A stretch of 9,702 nucleotides of DNA from an uncultured Mycoplasmataceae bacterium (GCA_949290035.1 CASEQO010000073.1:1-9702), one strand, 5' to 3'. Positions 1 through 8,556 are shown, counted from the stretch's first letter. Translations and numbers: made by a program. The notes: a model not told the origin generated them from the letters alone.

Positions 1-753
1 TATTTTAATGATGATTTTACAGTTTGATTAAAAAATAAAATAGTTGATTTAGAAATTTCTATTAAAGAAGGTTTGATTTATTCATATAGAAAAATTAATA
101 GAGATATAGATAATTTTTCATCTTTAGAATCTAATCATCTTGCTTTTGAATATGTATTATCATATGAAAACACTAGAAATGAATCATTTATAAAAAATAC
201 TTTTTTAGAGATAATGAATCTTATAAAAGATATTTTTAAATCCTTAGATATTTCAATTACAAAAAATAATTCTTTTTTTGAATACAGTAGAATACAATTT
301 AAAAATTATTCTAATTTAAAAAATAAATATTTATCAAAAAAAAACTTAATTGAAAATGTTTGTATAAAATATCAGTCAACATATATTAAAGGAATATCTG
401 AACTATATATAGATGACCATAGAATATTTAACCCATATAGAGAAGATGAATATTCAACAGTTGAATTTCTTTATTTGAATAAAACAAATAAAAAAATATG
501 TTCTATTATAAAAATTTATATAAGACCAATATATGAAAAATTAATTGAACAATTACAATGATCTAAAATAGATCTTATTGATGAGGATTTTTTTAAAAAA
601 ATATATAGTAATTCATCAATAAATATTGATATAAATTTATCAAATTTATTTTCATGTGTATTTAAAGAATATAGTAATTCTGAATCAACAAATTCTTGTG
701 AAACAAAAGAAGTATTAGAAGCATTAAAAGCTAAAAAAATTAAGGTAATGTAA
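1..753 (+). CDS. Unrecognised protein, 3' part (250 residues visible)
   Basis: The frame is open from the first base of the window to TAA at 751-753, so the true start lies upstream. Two in-frame TGA codons (25-27 and 559-561) are read as Trp. The visible part is soluble-looking, rich in Asn, Lys, Ile, Ser and Tyr, with no membrane segment and no motif I can tie to a family. Its middle contains an acidic/aromatic stretch around IDDHRIFNPYRED (about 409-450) and it ends with a basic tail, ALKAKKIKVM. Only 2 nt separate it from the leuS start, and the leuS ribosome binding site (AAGG, 742-745) lies inside its last codons, so the two are almost certainly co-transcribed. That position does not reveal a function. 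Confident as a real gene, no product call. Confidence 0.85.
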
Positions 754-755
754 TT

Positions 756-3137
756 ATGTACAATCATGTTTTAATTGAAAAAAAGTGAAGAAAGAAATGG
801 GAAGAAGATAATATTTATAAATTTACCGAAAAAGAAGGTAATAAAAAATATTATGTTTTAGATATGTTTCCTTATCCATCTGGAGAAGGTCTTCATGTAG
901 GTCATCCAAAAGGATATACTGCTACAGATATTATTGCTAGATTTAAAAAAATGCAAGGATATGATGTATTACATCCTATTGGATGAGATGCATTTGGTTT
1001 ACCTGCAGAACAATATGCATTAAATACAGGTAATCACCCAGAAGGTTTTACATTAAAAAATATAGATAATTTTAGAGAACAATTAACTAAAATTGGTTTT
1101 TGTTATGATAAAAATAAAGAAGTTAATACAACCGATGTTAATTATTATAGATGAACACAATGAATATTTGCTCAGCTTCTAAAAAAAGGTTTAGCAGAAA
1201 TTAGAGATATAGATGTAAATTGATGCGAAGAATTAGGTACAGTTTTAGCAAATGAAGAAGTTGTTAAAGATGACAAAGGAAACAATGTATCTGAAAGAGG
1301 TGGATATCCAGTAGTAAAAAAATCTATGAAACAATGAGTTTTAAAAATAACTCATTATGCTGATAGATTGATAGATGATTTAAGTTTAGTTGATTGACCA
1401 GTTGGGTTAAAAAATATTCAAGAAAAATGAATTGGAAGATCTACAGGACTAACTATAGATTTTAAAATTAAAGGTTCAGATAAAACTATAAGTGTATTTA
1501 CTACAAAACCACAAACTATTTATGGTGTTAGTTATTTAGCTATTTCTCCTGAATATAAAGAATTATCAAATTATGTAGAAATAAATGATGAAATAAAATC
1601 ATTTATAGACGAATGTAAACAAAAAAAAGAATTTGAAAGAACTAAACTAGAAAAAGGTAAAAAAGGATATTTAACTAATTTGATAGTAATTAATCCATTA
1701 ACTAATGAAGAAATACCTTTATATATAGCTGAATATGTTTTATCACATTATGGAACAGGTTGTGTGATGGGTGTTCCTAGTTTTGATGAAAGAGATAATT
1801 TATTTGCTAATGAAAATAATATTTCATTCAAACAAATAAACAACGATGGAAAATTATGTAATTCAGAACAATTAAATGATTTAGATTATGAAAGTTCATT
1901 TAATCAAGCAATTAATTTTTTAAAATCTAAAAATATTGGAAAAATAACTACTACTTATAAATTAAAAGATTGAATATTTAGTAGACAAAGATATTGAGGA
2001 GAGCCATTCCCAGTTTTATATGATGAAGATGGTAAAATAGCTATTATTAAAAATTTACCAGTTAAATTACCAAAAACTAAAAATATTAAACCATCCAAAG
2101 ATGGAACATCTCCATTATCAAATTTAGATAAATGATTATATGTTGAAGTTAATGGTAAAAAATATAAAAGAGATACAAATACAATGCCACAATGAGCTGG
2201 CTCTTGTTGATATTATTTAGCTTATATTTTAAAAAATGAAGATGGAACATATTTAGATTTAAATTCTAAAGAAGCATATAAAAGATTTGAAAAATGATTA
2301 CCAGTAGATTGTTATATAGGTGGTCAAGAACATGCAGTACTTCATTTACTATATGCAAGATTTTGACATAAATTTTTATATGATATAAAAATTGTTCCTA
2401 CTAAAGAGCCTTTTCAGTTAATCATTAATCAGGGTATGATTTTAGATGAAAAAGGTGTTAAGATGTCTAAATCAAAAAATAATGTTATCAACCCTGATCA
2501 TGTTATTAATGATTATGGTGCTGATTCATTAAGAATGTATGAAATGTTTATGGGGCCATTAACATCTTCTTTACCATGAAATGATGACTCATTAAATGGT
2601 GTTAGAAAATGATTAGATAAAGTTTATAACTATATTATCAATAATAAAGATAAATTTATTAATGATGATCATGAATTAACATTAAAAGATTACAACTTAT
2701 TTATAAGAAATGTTACTAAAAATATTGAAAATATGCAATTTAATTTGGCTATATCTGATATGATGATTTTTATGAATTTTTGTAACAAAAATGAATTAAT
2801 TTCTAAAAATCAAGTTAAATCATTTTTAAAAGTATTATCTTTATTTGCTCCATTTATTGCTGATGAATTAAATCAAGAACTTGGATATAATGATTATTTA
2901 TTTTTCTCAATATGACCTGAATATAATGAATCATTTATAGAAAGTGATGATGTTAATATACCAGTAAAAATAAATAATAAAGTTAGACTAGTATTAAATG
3001 TTAAAAAAGGTTTAAGCCAAGAAGAACTAATAGATTTAGTATTAAATGATGATAAATCTAAGCAATATATATCATCAAAAGAAGAAATTAAAAAAGTAAT
3101 TTATGTTCAAGACAAAATTTTAAATTTAGTTATTTAA
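756..3137 (+). CDS. leuS: Leucyl-tRNA synthetase
   Basis: Cytoplasmic class I synthetase that charges tRNA-Leu with leucine using ATP. It has 793 residues, close to full family length. Landmarks in order: HIGH-type motif H47-V-G-H50 in [32 protein letters not shown] (76-86); [14 protein letters not shown] of the zinc-domain region; WIGRS before the CP1 editing domain; TTKPQT (249-254) and [15 protein letters not shown] (333-347) of the editing pocket; SRQRYWGEP; MPQWAGSCWYYL; KMSKS (569-573); then the anticodon-binding helical domain and a C-terminal tail like those of other LeuRSs. ATG 756 is chosen because AAGG (742-745) lies upstream and [11 protein letters not shown] is a normal LeuRS start. 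Eighteen Trp codons are TGA and one (W15) is TGG. The editing pocket is odd: the family's TTRPDT has Gln253 for Asp, and Phe343 replaces the His of the VPxHDxRD motif, while T254, D344 and D347 remain. Confidence 0.98.
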
Positions 3138-3168
3138 TGTGTTAAATTTTAAATTTAGTTATTTAATG
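3115..3168 (+). repeat. 25-bp perfect direct repeat over the leuS stop codon
   Basis: Bases 3115-3139 and 3144-3168 are identical over 25 bp (both begin AAATTTTAAATTTAG and end TTTAATG), separated by TGTT. The period is 29 bp. The first copy holds the last leuS codons and the TAA; the second lies in the intergenic region, shifted out of the leuS frame. It looks like a slippage or short tandem duplication. I see no GC-containing terminator hairpin after leuS in this 85-bp gap. Confidence 0.9.
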
Positions 3169-3187
3169 ACTTTTATAAATTATTTAT

Positions 3188-3196
3188 TGTTATAAT
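3188..3196 (+). promoter_or_regulatory. Extended -10 promoter for the 3223 gene
   Basis: TGTTATAAT is a perfect extended -10 (TGn plus TATAAT at 3191-3196), 26 nt before the ATG at 3223. No good -35 is visible; the closest is TGACTT at 3167-3172 with an 18-nt spacer. A short leader with a weak GGA (3215-3217) as the only Shine-Dalgarno-like sequence would result. Confidence 0.6.
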
Positions 3197-3222
3197 TTTT
3201 ATTAATAAAATATTGGATTATT

Positions 3223-3708
3223 ATGAGATTAAGAACGAAAATATCATTAGGTATATTAATAGGTGGAGCTGTATTAATTGCAGGTGGAGTTCCATTATTT
3301 GTTGTTGGTGCAGTTGGAACAAAATCATTATCTAAATATAGTGATGAAACTGGTGAGTCATCGTCAGGATATTTTAATCAAGATGCATTTTGAAATTTAT
3401 ATTCTGGTAAAACTATTGGTAATAATGAAACATTTACTAAAGAGTTTGCTAATGATAATGGATATTCATATAATGTTATTGGTTTAGCAAAATATTGATA
3501 TGATACTCAAAGTAAATTAGATGATGTTTCAGGAACAGAATTTATGAATCCCCCATCATTAAGTGAGGTATTAGATTTTTATAAAGCAATTCCTATAGAT
3601 AATTCTTTATTTATAGCTGGATCAGTTTTATGACCTGTTGGAGCTACTTTCTCATTAATATCTGGATTATTATTTTTTATTTTCTATAGAAAAGATAAGC
3701 AAGAATAA
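3223..3708 (+). CDS. Two-helix membrane protein, unknown function
   Basis: A 161-residue protein with three Trp codons, all TGA. A basic start (MRLRTK) is followed by a Gly-rich hydrophobic helix at about 7-32. A polar loop of roughly 95 residues contains FWNLYSGK, KYWYDTQSKLDD and PPSLSEVLDFYKA. A second hydrophobic helix at about 129-155 ends in a charged tail (YRKDKQE). Positive charge at both ends predicts both termini inside and the loop outside. There is no lipobox Cys, so helix 1 should be an anchor, not a cleaved signal. It stands alone between its own promoter and terminator. Its layout resembles the minus-strand protein at 8750-9475 (short basic N terminus, Gly-rich helix, polar loop ending in Pro-x-[LI]-x-E...YK, helix, basic tail). 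I do not recognise the family. Confidence 0.9.
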
Positions 3709-3712
3709 AAAT

Positions 3713-3742
3713 AAACCATCACTAATTTATAGTGATGGTTTT
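3713..3742 (+). terminator. Rho-independent terminator after the 3223 gene
   Basis: AAACCATCACTA (3713-3724) pairs perfectly with TAGTGATGGTTT (3730-3741) around a 5-nt loop ATTTA. The stem has 12 bp and is GC-rich for this genome. It starts 5 nt after the stop codon and is followed by TTTTATATTATTATTTT. It is one of the clearest terminators in the window. Confidence 0.93.
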
Positions 3743-3918
3743 ATATTATTATTTTAAATATTTATTTTTAAATTTATCTATATTCATAATATATAAATTA
3801 TTAATAATTAATAATGCAATTAAGTATATTGTTGTGTATATTAAATACTTATAAATAATTTTATTTTTATATAATATATAAAAATAAAAAAGACAAAAAT
3901 CAAACCGAGGATACAAAT
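3743..3918 (+). promoter_or_regulatory. AT-rich leader and promoter of the exonuclease/ABC operon
   Basis: This gene-free stretch between the terminator and ATG 3919 is almost pure A/T. A consensus -10 TATAAT lies at 3870-3875, about 43 nt before the start; a second -10-like TATAAA is at 3850-3855. TTGTTG at 3829-3834 and TTGTGT at 3832-3837 could serve as -35 elements but fit neither -10 with ideal spacing. A good Shine-Dalgarno GAGG (3907-3910) precedes the ATG by 8 nt. I see no riboswitch-like structure. Confidence 0.5.
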
Positions 3919-5070
3919 ATGGAAAGTCCTAGAAAAACATATAAGACACAAGAATATGAAGTGATTTATATTGATTTAGAAGCAGCTAGAAAATTTAATT
4001 CAATTTTTAATGGAGAAAAAAATAATATAACAAAAGAACACTTTATTTTGCAGTTGGCGGCTGTTAGATGTAAAAATGGAAAGATTGACTATTTTAATGA
4101 GTATTGTAGATACGGACCCAATTTAACAAAAAAGATGGAGTCAATTGATTTTTTCAGAGAACAAAAATATTCAGAAAAAACAGTTTTAGAAAAGTTTATT
4201 AATTTTTCTAAAAATTCCAAATATATTTTTTGTTATGGATCTTACGATCAGCAGCTTATAAATAATGCTATAGAGAGATATGGTATTAACAAAAAAATAG
4301 AAATAATTGATATTTCAGAAGATGTTATTGAACTATTTGAAAATAAGAAAATAATACCATCGTTAAAAAATTTAATAAATGCTTTTAACTTAAATTCTAG
4401 AAATAGTCATGATGCATTAGATGATGCCATTTCTTTGTATAAAGTTCATAATATATGAAATGATTTATCTATATCTAATAATGAAATTTTAAATAAACTA
4501 TATGAAGAATGATTTAGGCCCGTTTTAAAATCTTTTGATTATGAGTTTATAAAAGAAGTAATTGAAGATAAGATTGATGAATTATATAAAATTGCTTTTA
4601 TAACAATAAAGACTAAAGATGAGGAAATAACTAATATTCACAATGTAAGTGAGGATCTTGGAAATAATGAAATAATAAATTCAAAAAATGATATAAATGC
4701 TACATTATCTATTAAAATATTTAATCATTATACATTTGATTTAATTAAAGAATATAAAGTTGATTTTATTTACAACTCAAAAAAATCGAAGAATAAATTT
4801 ATATTAGATTATATTTCAAAAAAATTTCATGATGATTTTTACAATACTGTTTTTGTTTTAAGAAAGACTAATTATATTTTAGAATCGTATAGATTGAAAC
4901 ATGGTAAAAAAATAATATTTCTAAATTATGTTTTATCATTAAATAAAATAGATGAATTTTTTAAGTTTAATAAAATAGAATTTAAAAATGAAAATGATTA
5001 TCATAAATTTATTATTCAAAAGATAAACAATTTTTTTAATAAACCAAAAAATAATTTTAGTAAGGATTAA
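3919..5070 (+). CDS. DEDDh 3'-5' exonuclease with unrecognised C-terminal region
   Basis: A 383-residue protein read through two TGA (Trp) codons. Residues about 13-178 form a DnaQ/ERI-1-like exonuclease fold. Exo I is YIDLEA with D19 and E21. Exo II is CYGSYDQQLI with D110. Exo III is H164-D-A-L-D-D169, matching HxAxxD. All four acidic residues and the His for two-metal hydrolysis of DNA or RNA 3' ends are present, so activity is expected. Residues about 180-383 are Lys/Asn/Phe-rich, without membrane helices, and match nothing I know. It is too small for a PolC-type polymerase, and a proofreading subunit would not need this tail; a KapD/ERI-type RNase or a repair nuclease are alternatives. 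The ATG is fixed by GAGG at 3907-3910. The next gene starts 1 nt after the stop. Codons rare in the neighbours (CAG, GCG, CCC, AGG, TCG) are more frequent here. Confidence 0.87.
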
Positions 5071-5071
5071 C

Positions 5072-6826
5072 ATGAAATCAATTTTATCATTTATAAACAA
5101 ATATTTTTGAAAAGGAATAATTGGACCAATGTTTGCTTATATTGTTCCGTTTATTCTAATATTATTTATTGGAAGAATAATAGGTTCTGCTTTTGTTGTT
5201 CCAGGAATATTTAGTTTACCAATACTTTCTATATTATTGGTTTTTATGCCACAATCAATTTTTGAATTTAGAAACTCATCTCTATTAAAAAGAATTGGAA
5301 CAACACCAATAAAACCACTAAAATTTTTATTAGGTATATCAATATATAATATTGTTATTGTTTTATCATCAATATTATTTATATTTTGTTCATGTTTTAT
5401 AATCTTCTCAGATAGTATGAATGATAGTATAAGAGAAATGGATATATTAAATAATGGAACTATGGTTATGACTACAGATACATCATTTATGTATCTAATA
5501 AAAAATGCAGATTGAGGTAGTTATATTTATACAATGTTTGAATTAATAATATTAGCAACACTAGTAGGATTATTTTTATCATCTATTGCTAAATCAACAT
5601 TATTTATTCAAGCTACTGGAATTTGCTTAATGATGGTATCATTCTTTGTTGGTCCTTGTATACTACCAATGGCTTTAGTTGGATCAGTTGATGTAGTAAG
5701 ATATTTAGGATATTTAGTACCTTTTAAATATTGTATTTCATCTGGTATAGAAGCATTTACATCTGGATATCCAATACCAAGTATTGTAAATTTTGAAATG
5801 TCTAGTATTTGAAATATAGATGAACAATTTAAAGTTTTAAATATTATGGAAATGAACATTATTGAAATGATGAAAAATCCAAGTATGATAAATGGATTTG
5901 GTGATGATATGTTTATTACTGTTTTTTATAAACATGATAAAATCTTAAATTTAATAATGCCTTGAGTATTTATGGCAATATTTGGGTATCTAGTTGCATG
6001 TTCATTTAGATGAAATAATAGAGGAAGTAATAAATTTAAATGGAATATTATTAATGAAGTGATAAAACAAAAAAGAAAAGTAAATAATATTCCAAATTAC
6101 GGAAAGAATTTAGATAGTGAAAATATACTTGAAGTTCATAATTTAGTTAAAAGATTTAAAGTAAAAGGTACAGAGTTAATTGCAAATAATAATATTAGTT
6201 TTAATATTAAAAGAGGTAGAAATTTAGCTATTGTTGGTCATAATGGTGCAGGAAAATCAGTATTAATAGAAAATATAATAGGTGTTACTAAATATGATGA
6301 AGGAACAATAAACTATAATTTTGAATTTAATAAATCATTTAATGAAAAGATAGGGATACAATTTCAAGATTCAACATATCCATATGGAGTAAAAGTAAAA
6401 GATCTAATTAAATTTTTAATCGATTCATATAAATTAAATATATCAAATGAAGAACTTAATGAATTAATATCAACATTTGGTATTAAAGATTTTTATAACA
6501 AAAATATTTCAAGTCTATCTGGTGGTCAACAGCAAAGAATCAATTTATTATTAGCTATACTACATAAGCCAAAACTTATTATATTAGATGAATTATCAAC
6601 AGGATTAGATATTAAAATAAGAAATGAAATTAAAAAATTCATAAAAGAATTTACTATTAAAAATGATATTACAATTATAGTTATTTCTCATGATATGAGT
6701 GAAGTAGAATATCTAGCTGATGATTTACTTATTTTAAAAAATGGTGAAATAGCGCTATATGATTCTATAAATCATATTATTAAGAAAGAAAAATCATTAG
6801 AATCATTTGTTTATAAGTATTTATAA
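5072..6826 (+). CDS. Single-chain ABC-2 type exporter: permease fused to ATPase
   Basis: One continuous 584-residue frame read through five TGA Trp codons (W13, W148, W247 and two near the end of the membrane domain). Residues 1-312 form an ABC-2 type membrane domain with about six helices: 20-40, 44-62, 89-112, 155-173, 177-203 and 291-312. Between helices 2 and 3 lies the charged segment FEFRNSSLLKRIGTTPIKP, typical of the ABC-2 family's first cytoplasmic loop. After a basic linker the ATPase begins near 352: Walker A GHNGAGKS (389-396), Q-loop Gln432, signature LSGGQQQR (482-489), Walker B LIILDE (502-507) followed by LSTGLD instead of the usual PTSGLD, and His540 of the H-loop. Two copies would make a complete pump; the substrate (lipid, peptide or drug) is unknown. 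AAGGA (5062-5066) and ATG 5072, 1 nt after the exonuclease stop, indicate coupled translation. ABC-2 domains are usually separate from the ATPase or follow it; this order is the reverse. Confidence 0.93.
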
Positions 6827-6846
6827 AATATAAAATAATTTTTTAT

Positions 6847-6891
6847 ATGAGGACATGAAAATGAGATAACTTCATTTTTCAGTGTCTTCAT
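6847..6891 (+). terminator. Bulged hairpin, probable terminator of the ABC exporter operon
   Basis: ATGAGGACA...ATGAG (6847-6865) pairs imperfectly with CTTCATTTTTC...TGTCTTCAT (6870-6891) around loop ATAA. There are about 17 pairs including G-U, interrupted by three single-base bulges. It is followed by TTTTATATT. It lies 20 nt after the exporter stop codon. The bulges make it less certain than the other terminators. Confidence 0.55.
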
Positions 6892-6922
6892 TTTTATATT
6901 AATGTAAATTATTAACAATTAG

Positions 6923-6947
6923 TAAAAATGACTATTAGTCATTTTTA
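6923..6947. terminator. Perfect 11-bp hairpin before the ABC-F gene
   Basis: TAAAAATGACT (6923-6933) and AGTCATTTTTA (6937-6947) are exact inverted repeats around a 3-nt loop, ATT. TTTTG follows, so it could act as a second terminator for the upstream operon. It lies just before the -10 of the ABC-F promoter, so it would not be in the transcript starting there. It could instead be a protein-binding palindrome. Confidence 0.55.
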
Positions 6948-6950
6948 TTT

Positions 6951-6959
6951 TGTTATAAA
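6951..6959 (+). promoter_or_regulatory. Extended -10 promoter for the ABC-F gene
   Basis: TGTTATAAA is an extended -10 (TGn plus TATAAA at 6954-6959), 31 nt before ATG 6991, and the same type as that of the 3223 gene. The -35 region falls inside the preceding hairpin and shows no consensus. Confidence 0.5.
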
Positions 6960-6977
6960 ATATATTTATGTTTTAAT

Positions 6978-6981
6978 GGAG
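6978..6981 (+). promoter_or_regulatory. Shine-Dalgarno that fixes the ABC-F start at 6991
   Basis: GGAG sits 9 nt before ATG 6991. In-frame ATGs at 6928 and 6976 are rejected: the first lies inside the hairpin and upstream of the -10 element, and the second has no Shine-Dalgarno. MSLLEVKNLSHSF from 6991 is a normal ABC-F beginning. Confidence 0.8.
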
Positions 6982-6990
6982 AACAATATA

Positions 6991-8556
6991 ATGAGTTTGT
7001 TAGAAGTTAAAAATTTATCTCATAGTTTTAAAGATAAGGAATTATTTAAAAATATATCTTTAAAAGTATTTGAAAATGAACATATTGGTTTAGTTGGTAA
7101 AAATGGAGCAGGTAAATCAACGTTTATGAAAATAATATCTAAATTAGAATCATCTGATGAAGGAGATATTATTTGAACTAATAATGTTAGAGTAGGATAT
7201 ATGGATCAACATCTTGAATTAGGAGATAAACAAACTGTTATAGAATATTTAAGATGTTCATATAATTGATTATTTGAACTAGAACAAGAAATGATATCTA
7301 TATATGAAAAAATAGCTGATGTAAATGATGATGAGCAATATGAAAAAATGATGAATAGAGCCGGAATCATTTCAGATATGCTAAATAGATATAATTTCTA
7401 TGATATAGATGTAGAAATTAAAAAAGTAGCATCTGGATTAGGAATAGATGAATCTTGATTTAATAAAAATGTTAGTGAACTTTCTGGGGGGCAAAGAACA
7501 AAAATTTTATTAATAAATTTATTATTAAGAAAACCAGATGTTTTATTATTAGATGAACCTACTAATTATTTGGATGAGGGACATATAAAATGGCTTCAAT
7601 CTTATTTAAAAGAATACGAAAATACTTTTATATTAATATCTCATGATATTCCATTTTTAAATAGTGTTTGCAATATTATATATCACTTAGAAAATAAACA
7701 AATAACTAGATATAAAGGTGACTATGATAATTTTGTAAAAGTATATGAATTAGAAAAAGAGAAATTACACTCAAGTTATGAAAGACAACAAAAGCAAATT
7801 AAAAAAATGGAAACCTTTATAGCCAAAAATATTGCTAGATCTTCAACATCTGCAAGAGCTAAATCAAGACAAAAAGCATTAGATAAAATAGAAAGAATTG
7901 AAATAGTAAATGATAATACTAAAATGTCTTTTGGTTTTGAAGAGTCAAGACAAAGTGATAAAGTATTATATGAGACAAAAGATTTAATTATAGGGTATGA
8001 AAGTGCTTTATCTATACCTTTAAATTTAAAAGTTGAAAAAGGGCAAAAAATTGTTCTTGTTGGAACAAATGGTTTAGGAAAATCAACATTAATAAAAACT
8101 ATTATTGAAATAATAAAACCTTTTTCTGGAAAAGTTATTAAAGGACAATATATAGATATAGGTTATTTTGAACAAGAAAACAAAATAACTTCTGATATTA
8201 CTACATATGATGATGTGTATAACTATTTTACTGGTGATAAAAAAACTCAACAATTTGTAAGAATGTCATTATCTAAATGTGGAATAAATAGAGAGCATGT
8301 CAATAAAAAATTAAAATTACTTAGTGGTGGTGAGCAAGCTAAAGTAAGATTATGTAAAATTATGAATACTCCAACTAATTTGTTAGTTCTAGATGAACCT
8401 ACAAATCATTTAGATAAACAAGCTAAAGAAGAATTAAAAAAAGCACTAATAAATTATAAAGGGACACTTCTATTAGTTTCACATGAACTAGAATTTTATA
8501 AAGATATATGTGATATTGTATGAGATTGTTCAAAATTTAATATATTAAAAGAGTAG
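6991..8556 (+). CDS. ABC-F family ATPase (ribosome-associated, no membrane domain)
   Basis: A 521-residue protein with two ATPase domains in one chain and no membrane helices, the ABC-F layout. Domain 1: Walker A GKNGAGKST (36-44), signature LSGGQRTK (from 164), Walker B LLLDEPTNYLD with D188-E189, then SHD of the H-loop. A basic helical linker (about 240-300) contains KKMETFIAKNIARSSTSARAKSRQKALDKI in pieces typical of the family's P-site tRNA interaction region. Domain 2: Walker A GTNGLGKST (358-366), signature LSGGEQAK (from 444), Walker B LLVLDEPTNHLD with D468-E469, and SHE. Both catalytic Glu residues are present. ABC-F proteins bind the ribosomal E site and relieve stalled translation or, in some branches, protect against ribosome-targeting antibiotics; the sequence alone does not tell which applies. 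Four Trp are TGA and one (W201) is TGG. A run of six G (7486-7491) encodes the Gly-Gly of the first signature. It has its own promoter and Shine-Dalgarno. Confidence 0.96.

Noticed and set aside
516..767. Minus-strand open frame of 83 codons
   Set aside because: It lies across the end of the unrecognised gene and the leuS start, has no ribosome binding site, and is explained by low-complexity AT-rich coding on the other strand.
1680..2915. leuS as a pseudogene broken by stop codons
   Set aside because: All apparent stops are TGA at conserved Trp positions, which is normal coding in this lineage; no TAA, TAG or frameshift was found.
3278..3487. Plus-strand open frame of 69 codons in another frame
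   Set aside because: It overlaps the better supported 3223-3708 gene, which has a promoter, two membrane helices and a terminator.
3743..3918. Possible replication origin or DnaA-box region because of extreme AT content
   Set aside because: I found no TTATCCACA-like boxes, and the whole genome is AT-rich; it reads as an ordinary promoter region.
5608..5859. Minus-strand open frame of 83 codons inside the ABC exporter
   Set aside because: It is antisense to conserved membrane helices of the exporter and has no recognisable features or start signals.
6059..6826. Separate ATPase gene starting at GTG 6059
   Set aside because: The frame is open upstream without a stop to 5072 once TGA is read as Trp, and no Shine-Dalgarno precedes the GTG; a fusion is the simpler reading.
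6847..6915. 22-codon leader peptide (starts MRTWKW) ahead of the ABC-F gene
   Set aside because: It has no Shine-Dalgarno, overlaps a hairpin, and lies upstream of the likely ABC-F promoter; it may simply be the terminator sequence read as codons.
6928..6990. N-terminal extension of the ABC-F protein from ATG 6928
   Set aside because: This ATG lies inside a perfect hairpin and upstream of the -10 element; ATG 6991 has a GGAG at proper spacing and the normal family start.
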